Assembly (NCBI RefSeq): GCF_027943255.1
Contig: NW_026562179.1
Coordinates: forward strand, 7,442,501-7,506,500
DNA length: 64,000 nt
Reading direction: 5' to 3'
Source: Anastrepha obliqua
Taxonomy: Eukaryota > Arthropoda > Insecta > Diptera > Tephritidae
Under the pieces are notes generated by a model. That model was not told the origin of the DNA and made no database searches. It saw only the letters and a list, made by a program, of their open reading frames with translations. Below, piece by piece: positions 1 through 11,847 of the stretch. The stretch's first letter is position 1. The number at the start of each line of letters is the position of its first letter. Both the position numbers and the translations under genes were made by a program.

Positions 1-897
1 CAACAAATGGCCACAGTGCGTTGTAGTCTCGATAAGGTCCTCCTGACTCCCACTAGATAGAGTCTACTCATCCAGACCACTGATGCATAGGTGATAATGG
101 GTCTTATCATAGCCGTGTATATCCATAGGACCTTGCTAGGAGAGAGACCCCACGTTTTCCCAAAGACACCTTTGCACTGCCAGAAAGCTGTCAGTGCTTT
201 GGACGCCTTTGTTTCAACGTGTGATTTCCATAGGAGCTTACTATCGAGGATTACTCCAAGATATTTAATTTCCTTGGATAGCTGGATTGTGACTCCTTTT
301 AGCTTTGGCAGAACGAGTCCATCAAGCTTCCTCCTTCCGGTAAAGAGGGCAATACCAGTCTTGGCGGGATTTGCCGATAGCCCGTTCGCACAGCACCAAG
401 TGTCAATACGATCCAGAGTTTTCTGCACTTTCCTGCAGATGTTCATAAGCGAAGGGCCTGTTACCAAACAAGCAACATCGTCCGCATATGCTTGTGCGTA
501 GACTCCCGACTCGTTTAAGGTGGCGAGTAGAGGATCGATTACCATGCACCAGAGCAATGGAGACAGCACACCGCCTTGGGGGCAGCCTCTATTAACCCCA
601 GATGAAACCAGCAGATCTTCCTCTGCTCGCACCGAAACGATTCTTTGGGCCAGCATCGAACGAATCCAATTTACTAGCACCCGGTCTACGCCGTGCCTAC
701 TGGCAGAGGTACACATACTATCAAAAGTGGCATTATCAAACGCCCCCTCTATGTCTAAAAAAATGCCCATAGCGTAGTCCCTCCTGTCGATGGCCAGCTC
801 TACGCTAGCAACAAGGTTTTGCAGTGCCGACTCGCAAGATTTTCCACTCTGATAGGCATGCTGAAATAGAGACAGAGGGTGAGCCTTCAGCGGCATA
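1..897 (-). pseudogene. I-group LINE reverse transcriptase, N-terminal part at window edge
   Basis: This is the end of the array unit preceding U1. Read on the minus strand it encodes the start of the truncated reverse transcriptase described at 7366-9494: a conserved AYQSGKS block, FLDIEGAFDN, RGCPQGGVLSP and the catalytic YADD near position 478-487. The reading frame is open to the window edge, where the rest of the protein is cut off. The 5' part of the element is missing in every copy. Variant 606 (gaaacc) is shared with the copy at 24538 and differs from the copies at 7366 and 15952. Confidence 0.9.
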
Positions 898-1892
898 TTA
901 AAAAAATTTTGTTTTCGAAATTTTACAGTGACAATTTGTCACGCACATACAAAGTTCTTTAAGTTATGCAATACAAATTTTTGTAAATGGGCATTTTATG
1001 GTTTTTCGTTTATATCCAAAACTGGGCAACACTGCAGTTGCGAGAGAGAAATTCGACTGCTTGGAAAAAATGACAAACTTGTAAAAATTGTGAATAAAGC
1101 GAAGATATATCACACACGAACAATTCCCAACACCAAAAATAATGGCAATTGCCGACAATGTGATCACATGATAAAGAAAAGTAAAGCTAAATAAAGCTGA
1201 GTGAAATACTGAACTAATTTCTAAAAAAATTATATTTTACGTAATTATAAATTTCGCATTTTAATTAAAAGAGGCAGGAAAAATGGCAGGAAAAAAGAAC
1301 TAAAACTTCGAAGCAAACGAACAAAGAAAATGGTAAATCAAGTTACGAAAGTGGTAATCTGGTTACACTAATCACCAATTACACCAGTGTGGCGTCACGA
1401 AAATTAGCTTATATCGTAAAATTTGCTGAGAGCAAAGTAGTAGAACTATGATTGGCGCCACCTTATTATTCTGTCCATCGTGCCAAAAACTTACATTGTA
1501 CACGTTTTGAGTAGAAACCTATAACCTTATTGAACTCAATATTTATTTAATTAATTTGTTAATGATATGAAATTGCATTATAATGATTATATTTATATTG
1601 TAATCATGTGCTTATAAAAAGATATAATAAACTGAGGAAGAATTTAAAGATATTTTAATTGTATGGGACCAGAAGATTTTAGTCATTCCAGCACAACATT
1701 CAGCGAGGTGAATTAGTAGCGATTGATGAGTAGAAGGAGGTGGTAGTGCAGTAAGAAAACCTCAAAACGATAGTTAAAAGTGTTAACTGAATAATACGCA
1801 AGCGGTCTTTAATTTCTAAAGGAGGAGAACAATACTTTGTACAAAATTTCATTTCTACCTTAGTTCTCAATATAGTAATTAAATTAGTAATG
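898..1892. other. Unit spacer A1 (U1), no gene recognised
   Basis: AT-rich sequence between the 5'-truncated LINE and the SINE. It starts with a T-rich run and a short palindrome (gtgacaatttgtcac near 927). The short open frames are low-complexity and match nothing I recognise. The sequence is present in all five copies, with single-base variants such as position 1164 (t here and in U4, c in U2, U3 and U5). It may be the original target DNA or an older unidentified element. Confidence 0.6.
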
Positions 1893-2205
1893 AATCGAAG
1901 CCGAGTGGCTTGTGCGTGACTACTTTTTGGTATAGCCCGGGATCGAAATCCACTAGGAGCATAAAATACCAAATAATAATTTCTTTGTAATATCGGCTGG
2001 GCAGCAGATGGCAAACCTCCGAGTGTATTGCTATTGAAAAGCTCCTCATTAAAAGCCATCTGTCGTTTGGCATAAAACTGTAGGTCGTTCCATTTGTCAA
2101 ACAACATCAAGACGTACACCACAAATTAGTGGAGGAGTTTGGTCAAACACCTAACAAAAGATATAGGCGCCCATTATATAAACATACCTATATATATATA
2201 TATAT
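1893..2205 (+). repeat. Degenerate tRNA-derived SINE (U1)
   Basis: A polymerase III A-box-like block (agccgagtggct, about 1899-1910) is followed by a B-box-like block (gggatcgaaatcc, about 1940-1953). After it comes a SINE body with the recognisable phrases ggcaaacctccgagtgtatt, agctcctcat and acaacatcaagacg, and a tail of tatata repeats. The body order matches, from memory, an abundant tephritid-fly SINE. The B box is mutated, so transcription from it is doubtful. The orientation is plus and the TA tail ends near 2205. Confidence 0.75.
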
Positions 2206-3250
2206 GTACATGCAATATTGCTTTTACCACATAAAAGTTTAGTAGATTTTGATACACTAAACTCGATTTCAGTCCTTGGTAACCATAATTGTTAAAAGCA
2301 GCTTTATATTTTAGTCAATACTCGACATGTTTAAGCATTCTTTTAGCTAAAACCTGAACAGAGTCATCCATATGAAATGAAAAAATTTAACTAAGCACCA
2401 GGAAGAAACATGGGTATTTGAATAAGTTATGTCCCAATACAACATCAAAAACTAAATAGGAATCAAACATTTGTGTAATTTACAAAAATTAAATAGGAGG
2501 CAGACTGAAGTCGGAAATCCCCTGATATTACTGGGTCTTTACAAAATAATTAGTTGGTATCGGGCATACAATTCTTTGAGCTCAAGTTCAAAAGGCTTGT
2601 GGTGCTGTTTGTACATTTGTTTTTCTGATCGTCATTACATCTCTAAAGTACAGCACAGTCAAGCATTATTCTTGTTTCTTTCTATGCATTATTCTTTGAG
2701 TATGAATCATAATTCACTAAACCAGTCAACTCTATGATTTCTATGAAAAATCACTACCTAAAAATCAAAAATTTGTTGTATACTCCGCTTTGTCTTAAAT
2801 ATAAAATATAAACACGTGTGTATGCATTTCAAACCAATAATGACACGTTTGGATATATAGGTGAGTATTTTAAGCCCCGAAATTTCCTTTTTAACATTTT
2901 TGAAAATAAATATACGAAAAGTATCATGTGTATTTTCATATTACTTGCGTAAATTTTTGTATCCCAAATATTTGAAAAATGTATGCAATAAAGGCAATGT
3001 ATTTTCGAAACTTGGCATTTGTCGTTTTACTATAATAAAATCTACAGTCTATCAGTCTACTTCAACTTGTACACATTTATGTACATTAGGCAAGCAAGTT
3101 TTTTGAAAAATTAAATATCAAACACTGAGCTTTAGTATATAAAAAAAGGTGTGATAATACACTTCTCACAAACATTAAGGGAACAGTAAAATAGCAATAG
3201 CAACCATTATAGGAATACCGAAGGAAGGTTTAAAAAAAATTCATCTATTA
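2206..3250. other. Unit spacer A2 (U1), no gene recognised
   Basis: AT-rich spacer between the SINE tail and the mariner. Short open frames exist but have biased composition and no recognisable motif. A TATA-like stretch (tatataaaaaaagg) lies near 3137. The same spacer is the landing site of two younger elements in U4 and so provides their empty sites: tgtaattt at about 2474-2481 for the RTE and acattaaggg at about 3172 for the long-TIR element. It ends in the TA dinucleotide (3249-3250) where the mariner inserted. Confidence 0.6.
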
Positions 3251-4478
3251 CAGAGTAAGGCAATCGAAGTGTAGCCAATTAAATTTAGTTAGGAAAATTA
3301 CTTTTATTCAAAGTTAAAAAAGTTTGAAAGTAATTCAAAACTAAGAATCAATTCACTTTTGGTCTGAATGACCACCTTTCGCCTTGACTATGGCCTTGAG
3401 ACGGTCCAGAAACGAATCGCAAACTGTTCGAATGTGACTTCTAGGTATTTTGGCCTACTCGCGAACAATGGTTTTTTACAGCGCCTCGAGACTGGTGATT
3501 TTTTTACTTCGGACTTTGCTTTTTAAAATGGAGCAAAGAGAACAATCCATCGGCTTCACTACTGGTGAATTGGAGGGCCATTGTGTGGGCGTTGTGAAGT
3601 TTGGAAGGTTGGTTTTTAGACATTCTTGGTTCACTCGAGCTTTGTGAGACGGTGCCGAGTACTGTTGGAACGTCCAAGGTCTGCCACCGAAATGTTAGTC
3701 TGCCCACGGCTTCAAAGCAACCTCCAGAATGCTTTCCCGATAATATTTCGCATTTACCTTAACGCCAGACTCGATGAAAACGATTGGAGAGCGCGCGTCT
3801 GCGGTTACAGCGGCCCAAACCATTGCCTGTGGCGGATGCTGCCTCCTGGTGACCAATCGATGACTCAAATTCTCGTATGAACGGTCGGTCAAATAAACCC
3901 TATCGTTTTAAGAGTTTACGAATTGCTCAATTTGAAAAATTTTCTCGTCAGAAGACACAATGTTCGGAAATTGACCGCTTTTGGCCAAGTGAGGCAACTC
4001 CTTCCCTCTCTCAAGTCTGACTTGTTGCTGCTTTGGTGTGAGATTATGTGCCTTTTGGATCTTGTAAGGCTTGACTTTGGGATCATTTTTCAGGATGCGG
4101 CGGATGCTACGGTCAGATATTTTCAGTTCTATCGCCATTTGATTGGCGTCGGGGATTTCGCTCAAGTCGCTTCTTCACTTTTTGAACCATTTCACGTGAC
4201 GTTGCAGTCTTTTGATGACCACCTCCATGACGTTTCTACTATGCGATACTACCATTATCATTGTTACGAGGAACGGTGCGATAAACAAAAACTTTATTTA
4301 CTTAAAGGTGCTCGAGCTCACGAACAATCGCTGGTTGTGACTTTCCAGCCAAATATAATGCAACAACACTATTACCTTTGAAATCCATTACTGATTTTTT
4401 TCGCGCTTACTTTCGGATGCCCGTGCATCAGCTGCACGAGCGGTATGAATTTGGTTACATTTCGAGTGCTGGACCCTG
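3251..4478 (-). mobile_element. Dead maT-type (DD37D) mariner transposon (U1)
   Basis: A 1,228-bp Tc1/mariner element with imperfect terminal inverted repeats of about 28 bp (left starts cagagtaaggcaatcgaa, right ends ttcgagtgctggaccctg) and TA on both sides. The minus strand encodes broken pieces of a transposase: a helix-turn-helix region with ISDRSIRRIL, the first catalytic block (SDEK), MVWAAVT, then WTFQQ and PMD. The spacing of 37 residues between the second and third catalytic positions fits the maT family. The second catalytic Asp is replaced by Tyr (QQYSAP). Other lesions are a stop after FVNS, a stop in the WAD*HFGG stretch and a 5-bp deletion at 4147/4148. The element cannot encode an active enzyme. 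Confidence 0.9.
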
Positions 4479-4568
4479 TACATCAGGTGTCACCAAGAGT
4501 ATAACAAAAGGTCATTAAATTCGGGGATTCCTGCCAACCGAGAGAACCACTGGCAAGGTTTATGACAG

Positions 4569-4844
4569 ATGCACCAGTTATTTTGGCAACGATGGAATGA
4601 GGAGTATTTGGCAACCATACGGGCTAGGACCAAGTGGCAACGACGTGTTCGGTGTAATACACACCGAAACTTACCGCCTACGCATTGGTGGCTGCCACAC
4701 GTTACTGTACTGCAACCGGGCACAGACGGAGCTGTCAGAAATGCTACACTCGCAGCCGCACATGCTACGTGTACCCAAGCAATGCGAAAACTATGCATTC
4801 TTCTGAATTTTGAAACTAGCGCTTCGTCCGCTGAGGATGCTTAA
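4569..4844 (+). pseudogene. BEL/Pao polyprotein C-terminal remnant (U1)
   Basis: The plus-strand frame contains QLFWQRWNEEYL, RTKWQ, NLPPTHWWL, PGTDGAVR and RKLCIL in order. These match the conserved C-terminal tail (DUF5641-type region) that follows the integrase in BEL/Pao elements. The intact BEL at 51548-56710 ends with the same order (QQFWRAWS, NKWVHPQ, NVPPQHWVL, PGADGKIR, HKLAVL) but is clearly another lineage. The linker between RTKWQ and NLPPTHW is altered, consistent with deletion and frameshift. No LTR could be delimited around it. Only the last ~90 residues survive. Confidence 0.7.
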
Positions 4845-5640
4845 GATTATGAAATTACTTTGAATTGTGTCATCGAAACTACTCGGCAATCTATTCTTCT
4901 CTATTTTTTTCTTTACTCCTTTTTTCATTTTTAATTTGGACTTTGAATAAACTGGATGCGCTTTAAGCTGAGCTCAAGTTTTGTATTGTATTTTTGGAAT
5001 GTGTTTAATCCATCATGTTAAAGTAGGCCATGTAAATTGTCATTGATATAATATTGAAAAAAGAAAGATAAAAGAGTTGCGACCTCGAACCACGAAATAT
5101 AACACATAGCCTGTCAGCAAATATTTAAAAAATTGCTTCTACGTATCTCAGTTAATCAGGAAATTCTTTTTTTGCTCAATATATTTCATTAAATGTAAAA
5201 ATATTAGTTTGTGTGCATTTTATTTTGTAAAATTCAAACATAACTAAATAAAAATTACTTCTGTTCAATAATGAGTATTAGAAAAAAACTTACTTAATAT
5301 TTAAAATTTTTACTCGACCCTTTTACCGATATTTATTCAGTATTCGATATTTTGTTTCGATACTAGAAACAAGAAATGGTATAGATACCACTATGGTATC
5401 GAATGATCACGAGTACGCCTTCGAATATGATTTGTAAACAATAGTTCAATGAAGGTCAGATCTATACAGATAGATGGCATGGATATGTGACGAAATGGCG
5501 AAGTAGCAGAAAGATGCCGAAAATAACAGACGAAAACTAACACGAGTTCTGCATCTACATAGTTATTTACAGGATGTCCAGTGGCATAATTACATAGGAA
5601 ATAAAAGCTAAATGAATTACGAATTACTAATTTTAATAGT
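4845..5640. other. Unit spacer B1 (U1), no gene recognised
   Basis: AT-rich DNA after the BEL remnant, possibly including its 3' UTR and LTR, though no boundaries can be fixed. A cluster of cgata motifs and short interlocking palindromes (TGGTAT/ATACCA arms) lies at about 5325-5405. No open frame resembles a known protein. Variants at 5454 and 5542 are shared with U4 and differ from U2 and U3. Confidence 0.5.
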
Positions 5641-5808
5641 TTATTTCAATAACTCATTAAAGGATTTTCTCGTATCATTTCTGATAGTATGACGCCATGT
5701 ATTTCTCGGTCTGCCCCTTGTTCGGCTGGCTTGGGGATTCTAATGTAGCGCAGCACGCGAGATTTTACTAACATCTTTCCTGAAAGTGAGACCGATCCAA
5801 CCACATTT
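5641..5808 (-). pseudogene. LINE reverse-transcriptase C-terminal remnant (U1)
   Basis: A minus-strand frame of 56 codons reads KCGWIGLTFRKD, then RAALH, one in-frame stop, NPQAS and RGRPRNTWR, ending in a stop codon at 5641. The order (W-I-G-x-x-x-R-K-D, A-L-x-W-N-P-Q, R-G-R-P-x-x-T-W) is the typical C-terminal tail of several LINE clades, where the Trp codon before NPQ is here the stop. Only this tail is left, so the clade cannot be assigned. It differs from both the RTE and the I-group LINE in this window. Confidence 0.6.
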
Positions 5809-7365
5809 TAATTTTCTTATATACACTTCAATGCCATTTCGTCGATGTCTGGCCGATTAATTTTTGGAATCAAAAATTTATTCATTTTGGCTTTATTATA
5901 ACTTTACCGAATATTTCTCAGGTTCGCACGCATCAGTCCCCATTTCACCGCGATATCCGCCTCTTCTGGAAACCGCCCATAATATGTTTGTACTCTTGGT
6001 TTTTGTAATTGATATTAATATAATATACATACATTTAATATTGCATTACAAACTCTCTATATCAAAATTTCTTTTGGTCAACAGAGATTCTACCAGAGCG
6101 TTTTCTTCTGCTACTGTCAGTTTCTTAATCGGATTAAGGCGTATTTGCGTATTATTACTTGCCTGGATATTTTCCTCTTGATAAATTTCGTTTTAAAAGC
6201 TGCAAATTTACTCAGCCGCAAAATCGAAATTGCTAAAGTAAAATTTCAAATAAAAAGGTCAAGAGAAGACAGTGGAGCTGGTAAGATAATACACACACCA
6301 AGAATTGCTTCTGTCATTGCGCCCAGCAGAGAGTACGTTACGTCACATTGGTGCAGTTGTGCATTGTTGCCAACCCTTTGCTCTTCGCAATAAATTTTGT
6401 GCTTTTTTATACCCAAAATGTGAACATTTTTGAGTTTAGCGGATTCTCTTTTAATTTAAAGCTACGAAAGTGTGAGTTCAAGACGATGTGTATAATTTAA
6501 AAAAGAAGCTAAAAGGGCCTTTCTTCAATTTAAAGCTCATGTCGAGAAAATAAAACTTTGTTGATTCTTATAAAATGATGTTTTTAAAAGCAAATCGCAT
6601 TTGTTGCCCCTTTAGAGGTTATGCAAGAATATTGGATCTTCTTCTCTCAACTGATGTTTACATTTAAAGCCGTTTTATAAATTTAAAAAAGCCTTTGAAT
6701 TTACTGGCTATGAATTAAAGCCATAGAAGCATGTCCATATTAAAACAAAAACAAAGAAATACCAGATAATACTGAAGAAACCGCAACGACCTTATTGAGC
6801 AAGGAGTGCCTTATCTTGTTACATACCCTCAAATATAGCAAACAAGTTTTTTTCGGCCCTTTTTAAAATAAATTCTCTTAACATAAGTTTTAAATAAAGA
6901 ATGGATTTTCAAAACTCAGTTTTTTCATACAACTCTTTGTATTGAACCAGAACATATTTATTAAAGGGGACCGACTTCATTAAAATTATTTAAAATGGCA
7001 AACACTTTATTTATACATTAAAATAATACAAATTTTTTTTATTTTAATCATTTAAAATGGCGGATGTACACTCAATTATTTCAGGAAGGTCTCAGCGGAG
7101 CTTTCCAAAAATCCAAAAATTTTTTTGTTTATTAATGTCACAATTTCTATATGAATTAAAAACAAATGGAAAAAAATTCGCGTAATAAAATGCTTAAAAA
7201 AAAATGAATTTTGGGTCGAATTTTCCTACTATTTTTGCTTCAAAAAAATAATTTATTCGAAAAATTTTCGAAATTGTATATTAAATTCACATAGAAATTA
7301 ATATCATAAAAAAGATAATATAAGAAATACTTAAATTTACGTTCTAAAAATTGTTTTACATATCT
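5809..7365. other. Unit spacer B2 (U1), no gene recognised
   Basis: About 1.5 kb of AT-rich DNA with scattered short open frames that are not conserved between units. A frame at 5864-6181 is interrupted here by six extra bases relative to U2 and U3. Near 6970-7075 the block (t/c)atttaaaatggc occurs twice. I recognise no protein or RNA. The region ends at the T-rich tail of the next LINE. Confidence 0.5.
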
Positions 7366-9494
7366 TTTTTTTTTGTTTTTTTGTTTTTGTCGGGACAACT
7401 AGCAAGTGCACCACTCAGACATTAATTGAGTCCATTGTATATTACTACACTTGGATTCCCTTTTAATTTTCTTTAAATCTACCCGATCTCCGAAGAAATC
7501 TGAGTAGATCTTGTGGTGCCAAGGAGCCAAGATGGTCGCTTCTTAACACATCAGTGCCAAAGACCTCAAACCTGATTCGAGCGAAGGCGGGGCAGACACA
7601 CAGGAAGTGGTCCGCCGGCTCATCCTCCTCTTCACAAGCTGGGCAGAGTACACTGTCTGAGATGCTCAACCTTTCCATGTGCTTTGCCCACAGAAAGTGG
7701 CCCGTCATCGGTCCAACCAGCCGTCTACACTCCCCTCTGCCTAATGACAGAAGGGTTTGCGATAGTCGATCGGACATGACAGGTAACATCAGTTTTGTCC
7801 ATCTGCAGCCTCTCTCAGCCTGCCAAGCTCGCTTGTGGGTGGTAGTTACCCATTTGCTAACCGTGGCCGTGATGGCCGCAGAGGGGAGTGGCAAAACGGG
7901 CTCTGAGGCCAACTTCTTTGGCCTTCATCTTAGCTAAGGAGTTAGAGGTCTCGTTACCCGCGATACCCACGTGTCCCGGGACCCATGTTAGCATCAGGCT
8001 ATTATGTCTACCGACATAGTTCAGCCTGGAGTTACAAGAATTCACTACCCCTGATGTGGTTGGAGGGCTGTCTAAAGCCATAGCGCAGCTTGGCTGTCGC
8101 TGCAGACACATATAGATCTGCCTCTCCATCGTTTTTCCACAACAAAGTTCATCGCTTCTAGAACTGCATACACCTCCGCTTGAAACACAGATGCATGCAT
8201 TCCAAGAGCAAAGTGCAGTTTTGTCCCGCTGGATTCCACGTAGACCCCAGAGCCGGAGCCATGCTCGGTCCTGGAGCCATCCGTAAAAATGCGAAAACAG
8301 TGTTTGCCGGGCTCATTTTCTGAGTCTCCCCACAACTGAGCCTCTGGTAACACTACACTGTATCTCTTTTCAAGTACGACCCTTGATGGCATGGAGTCAA
8401 GGGGCATGGAGAGAATCGTTGGATCGATGCCCATGTCCTCTCTGTGTTCCAATGCCGGACAAGGGCCGTACCAGTTCCCACTGTGTTTCAGTCTGCAGAT
8501 GGCCCTCAAGGCCTCTCCTTGGATGAAAGCATCAAGTGGTGGTAAACCAATCAGAGCATCTAGTGCCGGGCCTGAAGTAGTCGGAAAAGCTCCGGTGCAA
8601 CAAATGGCCACAGTGCGTTGTAGTCTCGATAAGGTCCTCCTGACTCCCACTAGATAGAGTCTACTCATCCAGACCACTGATGCATAGGTGATAATGGGTC
8701 TTATCATAGCCGTGTATATCCATAGGACCTTGCTAGGAGAGAGACCCCACGTTTTCCCAAAGACACCTTTGCACTGCCAGAAAGCTGTCAGTGCTTTGGA
8801 CGCCTTTGTTTCAACGTGTGATTTCCATAGGAGCTTACTATCGAGGATTACTCCAAGATATTTAATTTCCTTGGATAGCTGGATTGTGACTCCTTTTAGC
8901 TTTGGCAGAACGAGTCCATCAAGCTTCCTCCTTCCGGTAAAGAGGGCAATACCAGTCTTGGCGGGATTTGCCGATAGCCCGTTCGCACAGCACCAAGTGT
9001 CAATACGATCCAGAGTTTTCTGCACTTTCCTGCAGATGTTCATAAGCGAAGGGCCTGTTACCAAACAAGCAACATCGTCCGCATATGCTTGTGCGTAGAC
9101 TCCCGACTCGTTTAAGGTGGCGAGTAGAGGATCGATTACCATGCACCAGAGCAATGGAGACAGCACACCGCCTTGGGGGCAGCCTCTATTAACCCCAGAT
9201 GACACCAGCAGATCTTCCTCTGCTCGCACCGAAACGATTCTTTGGGCCAGCATCGAACGAATCCAATTTACTAGCACCCGGTCTACGCCGTGCCTACTGG
9301 CAGAGGTACACATACTATCAAAAGTGGCATTATCAAACGCCCCCTCTATGTCTAAAAAAATGCCCATAGCGTAGTCCCTCCTGTCGATGGCCAGCTCTAC
9401 GCTAGCAACAAGGTTTTGCAGTGCCGACTCGCAAGATTTTCCACTCTGATAGGCATGCTGAAATAGAGACAGAGGGTGAGCCTTCAGCGGCATA
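7366..9494 (-). pseudogene. 5'-truncated I-group LINE (RT-RNase H), copy ending U1
   Basis: The minus strand encodes reverse transcriptase from an early RT block onward (FLDIEGAFDN, RGCPQGGVLSP, YADD, KYLGVILD), an RNase H domain (FTDGSRTE, QAEVYAVLEAM, CSDSQAAL, TWVPGHVGIAGNE) and a C-terminal CPAC-H-C zinc motif. The presence of RNase H places it in the I group (I/LOA-like) rather than Jockey. The endonuclease and all 5' sequence are missing. The 3' end is A-rich on the minus strand (T-run at 7366-7390). Two frameshifts break it: a 1-bp deletion near 8081 unique to this copy, and one near 7912 just after the RNase H domain, shared with the other copies. A short direct repeat (catat) may be the target duplication. 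Confidence 0.9.
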
Positions 9495-10489
9495 TTAAAA
9501 AAATTTTGTTTTCGAAATTTTACAGTGACAATTTGTCACGCACATACAAAGTTCTTTAAGTTATGCAATACAAATTTTTGTAAATGGGCATTTTATGGTT
9601 TTTCGTTTATATCCAAAACTGGGCAACACTGCAGTTGCGAGAGAGAAATTCGACTGCTTGGAAAAAATGACAAACTTGTAAAAATTGTGAATAAAGCGAA
9701 GATATATCACACACGAACAATTCCCAACACCAAAAATAATGGCAATTGCCGACAATGTGACCACATGATAAAGAAAAGTAAAGCTAAATAAAGCTGAGTG
9801 AAATACTGAACTAATTTCTAAAAAAATTATATTTTACGTAATTATAAATTTCGCATTTTAATTAAAAGAGGCAGGAAAAATGGCAGGAAAAAAGAACTAA
9901 AACTTCGAAGCAAACGAACAAAGAAAATGGTAAATCAAGTTACGAAAGTGGTAATCTGGTTACACTAATCACCAATTACACCAGTGTGGCGTCACGAAAA
10001 TTAGCTTATATCGTAAAATTTGCTGAGAGCAAAGTAGTAGAACTATGATTGGCGCCACCTTATTATTCTGTCCATCGTGCCAAAAACTTACATTGTACAC
10101 GTTTTGAGTAGAAACCTATAACCTTATTGAACTCAATATTTATTTAATTAATTTGTTAATGATATGAAATTGCATTATAATGATTATATTTATATTGTAA
10201 TCATGTGCTTATAAAAAGATATAATAAACTGAGGAAGAATTTAAAGATATTTTAATTGTATGGGACCAGAAGATTTTAGTCATTCCAGCACAACATTCAG
10301 CGAGGTGAATTAGTAGCGATTGATGAGTAGAAGGAGGTGGTAGTGCAGTAAGAAAACCTCAAAACGATAGTTAAAAGTGTTAACTGAATAATACGCAAGC
10401 GGTCTTTTATTTCTAAAGGAGGAGAACAATACTTTGTACAAAATTTCGTTTCTACCTTAGTTCTCAATATAGTAATTAAATTAGTAATG
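9495..10489. other. Unit spacer A1 (U2), no gene recognised
   Basis: Copy of the 898-1892 spacer. It has gtgacca where U1 and U4 have gtgatca (9761 region), a state shared with U3 and U5. Downstream it carries cgtttc instead of catttc, shared only with U3. Confidence 0.55.
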
Positions 10490-10802
10490 AATCGAAGCCG
10501 AGTGGCTTGTGCGTGACTACTTTTTGGTATAGCCCGGGATCGAAATCCACTAGGAGCATAAAATACCAAATAATAATTTCTTTGTAATATCGGCTGGGCA
10601 GCAGATGGCAAACCTCCGAGTGTATTGCTATTGAAAAGCTCCTCATTAAAAGCCATCTGTCGTTTGGCATAAAACTGTAGGTCGTTCCATTTGTCAAACA
10701 ACATCAAGACGTACACCACAAATTAGTGGAGGAGTTTGGTCAAACACCCAACAAAAGATATAGGCGCCCATTATATAAACATACCTATATATATATATAT
10801 AT
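10490..10802 (+). repeat. Degenerate tRNA-derived SINE (U2)
   Basis: Second array copy of the SINE described at 1893, with the same mutated A and B boxes and TA tail. The only nearby difference noted is caaacacccaac in the 3' part, which agrees with U5 and differs from U1, U3 and U4. Confidence 0.75.
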
Positions 10803-11847
10803 GTACATGCAATATTGCTTTTACCACATAAAAGTTTAGTAGATTTTGATACACTAAACTCGATTTCAGTCCTTGGTAACCATAATTGTTAAAAGCAGCT
10901 TTATATTTTAGTCAATACTCGACATGTTTAAGCATTCTTTTAGCTAAAACCTGAACAGAGTCATCCATATGAAATGAAAAAATTTAACTAAGCACCAGGA
11001 AGAAACATGGGTATTTGAATAAGTTATGTCCCAATACAACATCAAAAACTAAATAGGAATCAAACATTTGTGTAATTTACAAAAATTAAATAGGAGGCAG
11101 ACTGAAGTCGGAAATCCCCTGATATTACTGGGTCTTTACAAAATAATTAGTTGGTATCGGGCATACAATTCTTTGAGCTCAAGTTCAAAAGGCTTGTGGT
11201 GCTGTTTGTACATTTGTTTTTCTGATCGTCATTACATCTCTAAAGTACAGCACAGTCAAGCATTATTCTTGTTTCTTTCTATGCATTATTCTTTGAGTAT
11301 GAATCATAATTCACTAAACCAGTCAACTCTATGATTTCTATGAAAAATCACTACCTAAAAATCAAAAATTTGTTGTATACTCCGCTTTGTCTTAAATATA
11401 AAATATAAACACGTGTGTATGCATTTCAAACCAATAATGACACGTTTGGATATATAGGTGAGTATTTTAAGCCCCGAAATTTCCTTTTTAACATTTTTGA
11501 AAATAAATATACGAAAAGTATCATGTGTATTTTCATATTACTTGCGTAAATTTTTGTATCCCAAATATTTGAAAAATGTATGCAATAAAGGCAATGTATT
11601 TTCGAAACTTGGCATTTGTCGTTTTACTATAATAAAATCTACAGTCTATCAGTCTACTTCAACTTGTACACATTTATGTACATTAGGCAAGCAAGTTTTT
11701 TGAAAAATTAAATATCAAACACTGAGCTTTAGTATATAAAAAAAGGTGTGATAATACACTTCTCACAAACATTAAGGGAACAGTAAAATAGCAATAGCAA
11801 CCATTATAGGAATACCGAAGGAAGGTTTAAAAAAAATTCATCTATTA
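10803..11847. other. Unit spacer A2 (U2), no gene recognised
   Basis: Copy of the 2206-3250 spacer without insertions. It shows the uninterrupted target sites for both of the younger elements found in U4. Confidence 0.55.

Noticed and set aside
91..501. 136-codon plus-strand frames repeated in each LINE copy
   Set aside because: They lie antisense to the reverse transcriptase and RNase H coding strand. Their conservation only reflects the near identity of the array.
1700..2122. 140-codon minus-strand frame repeated in every unit
   Set aside because: It runs through the SINE on the wrong strand and has no protein features. It persists because the units are nearly identical.
3923..4381. 152-codon plus-strand frame across the mariner
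   Set aside because: It is antisense to the transposase coding sequence and is explained as its shadow.
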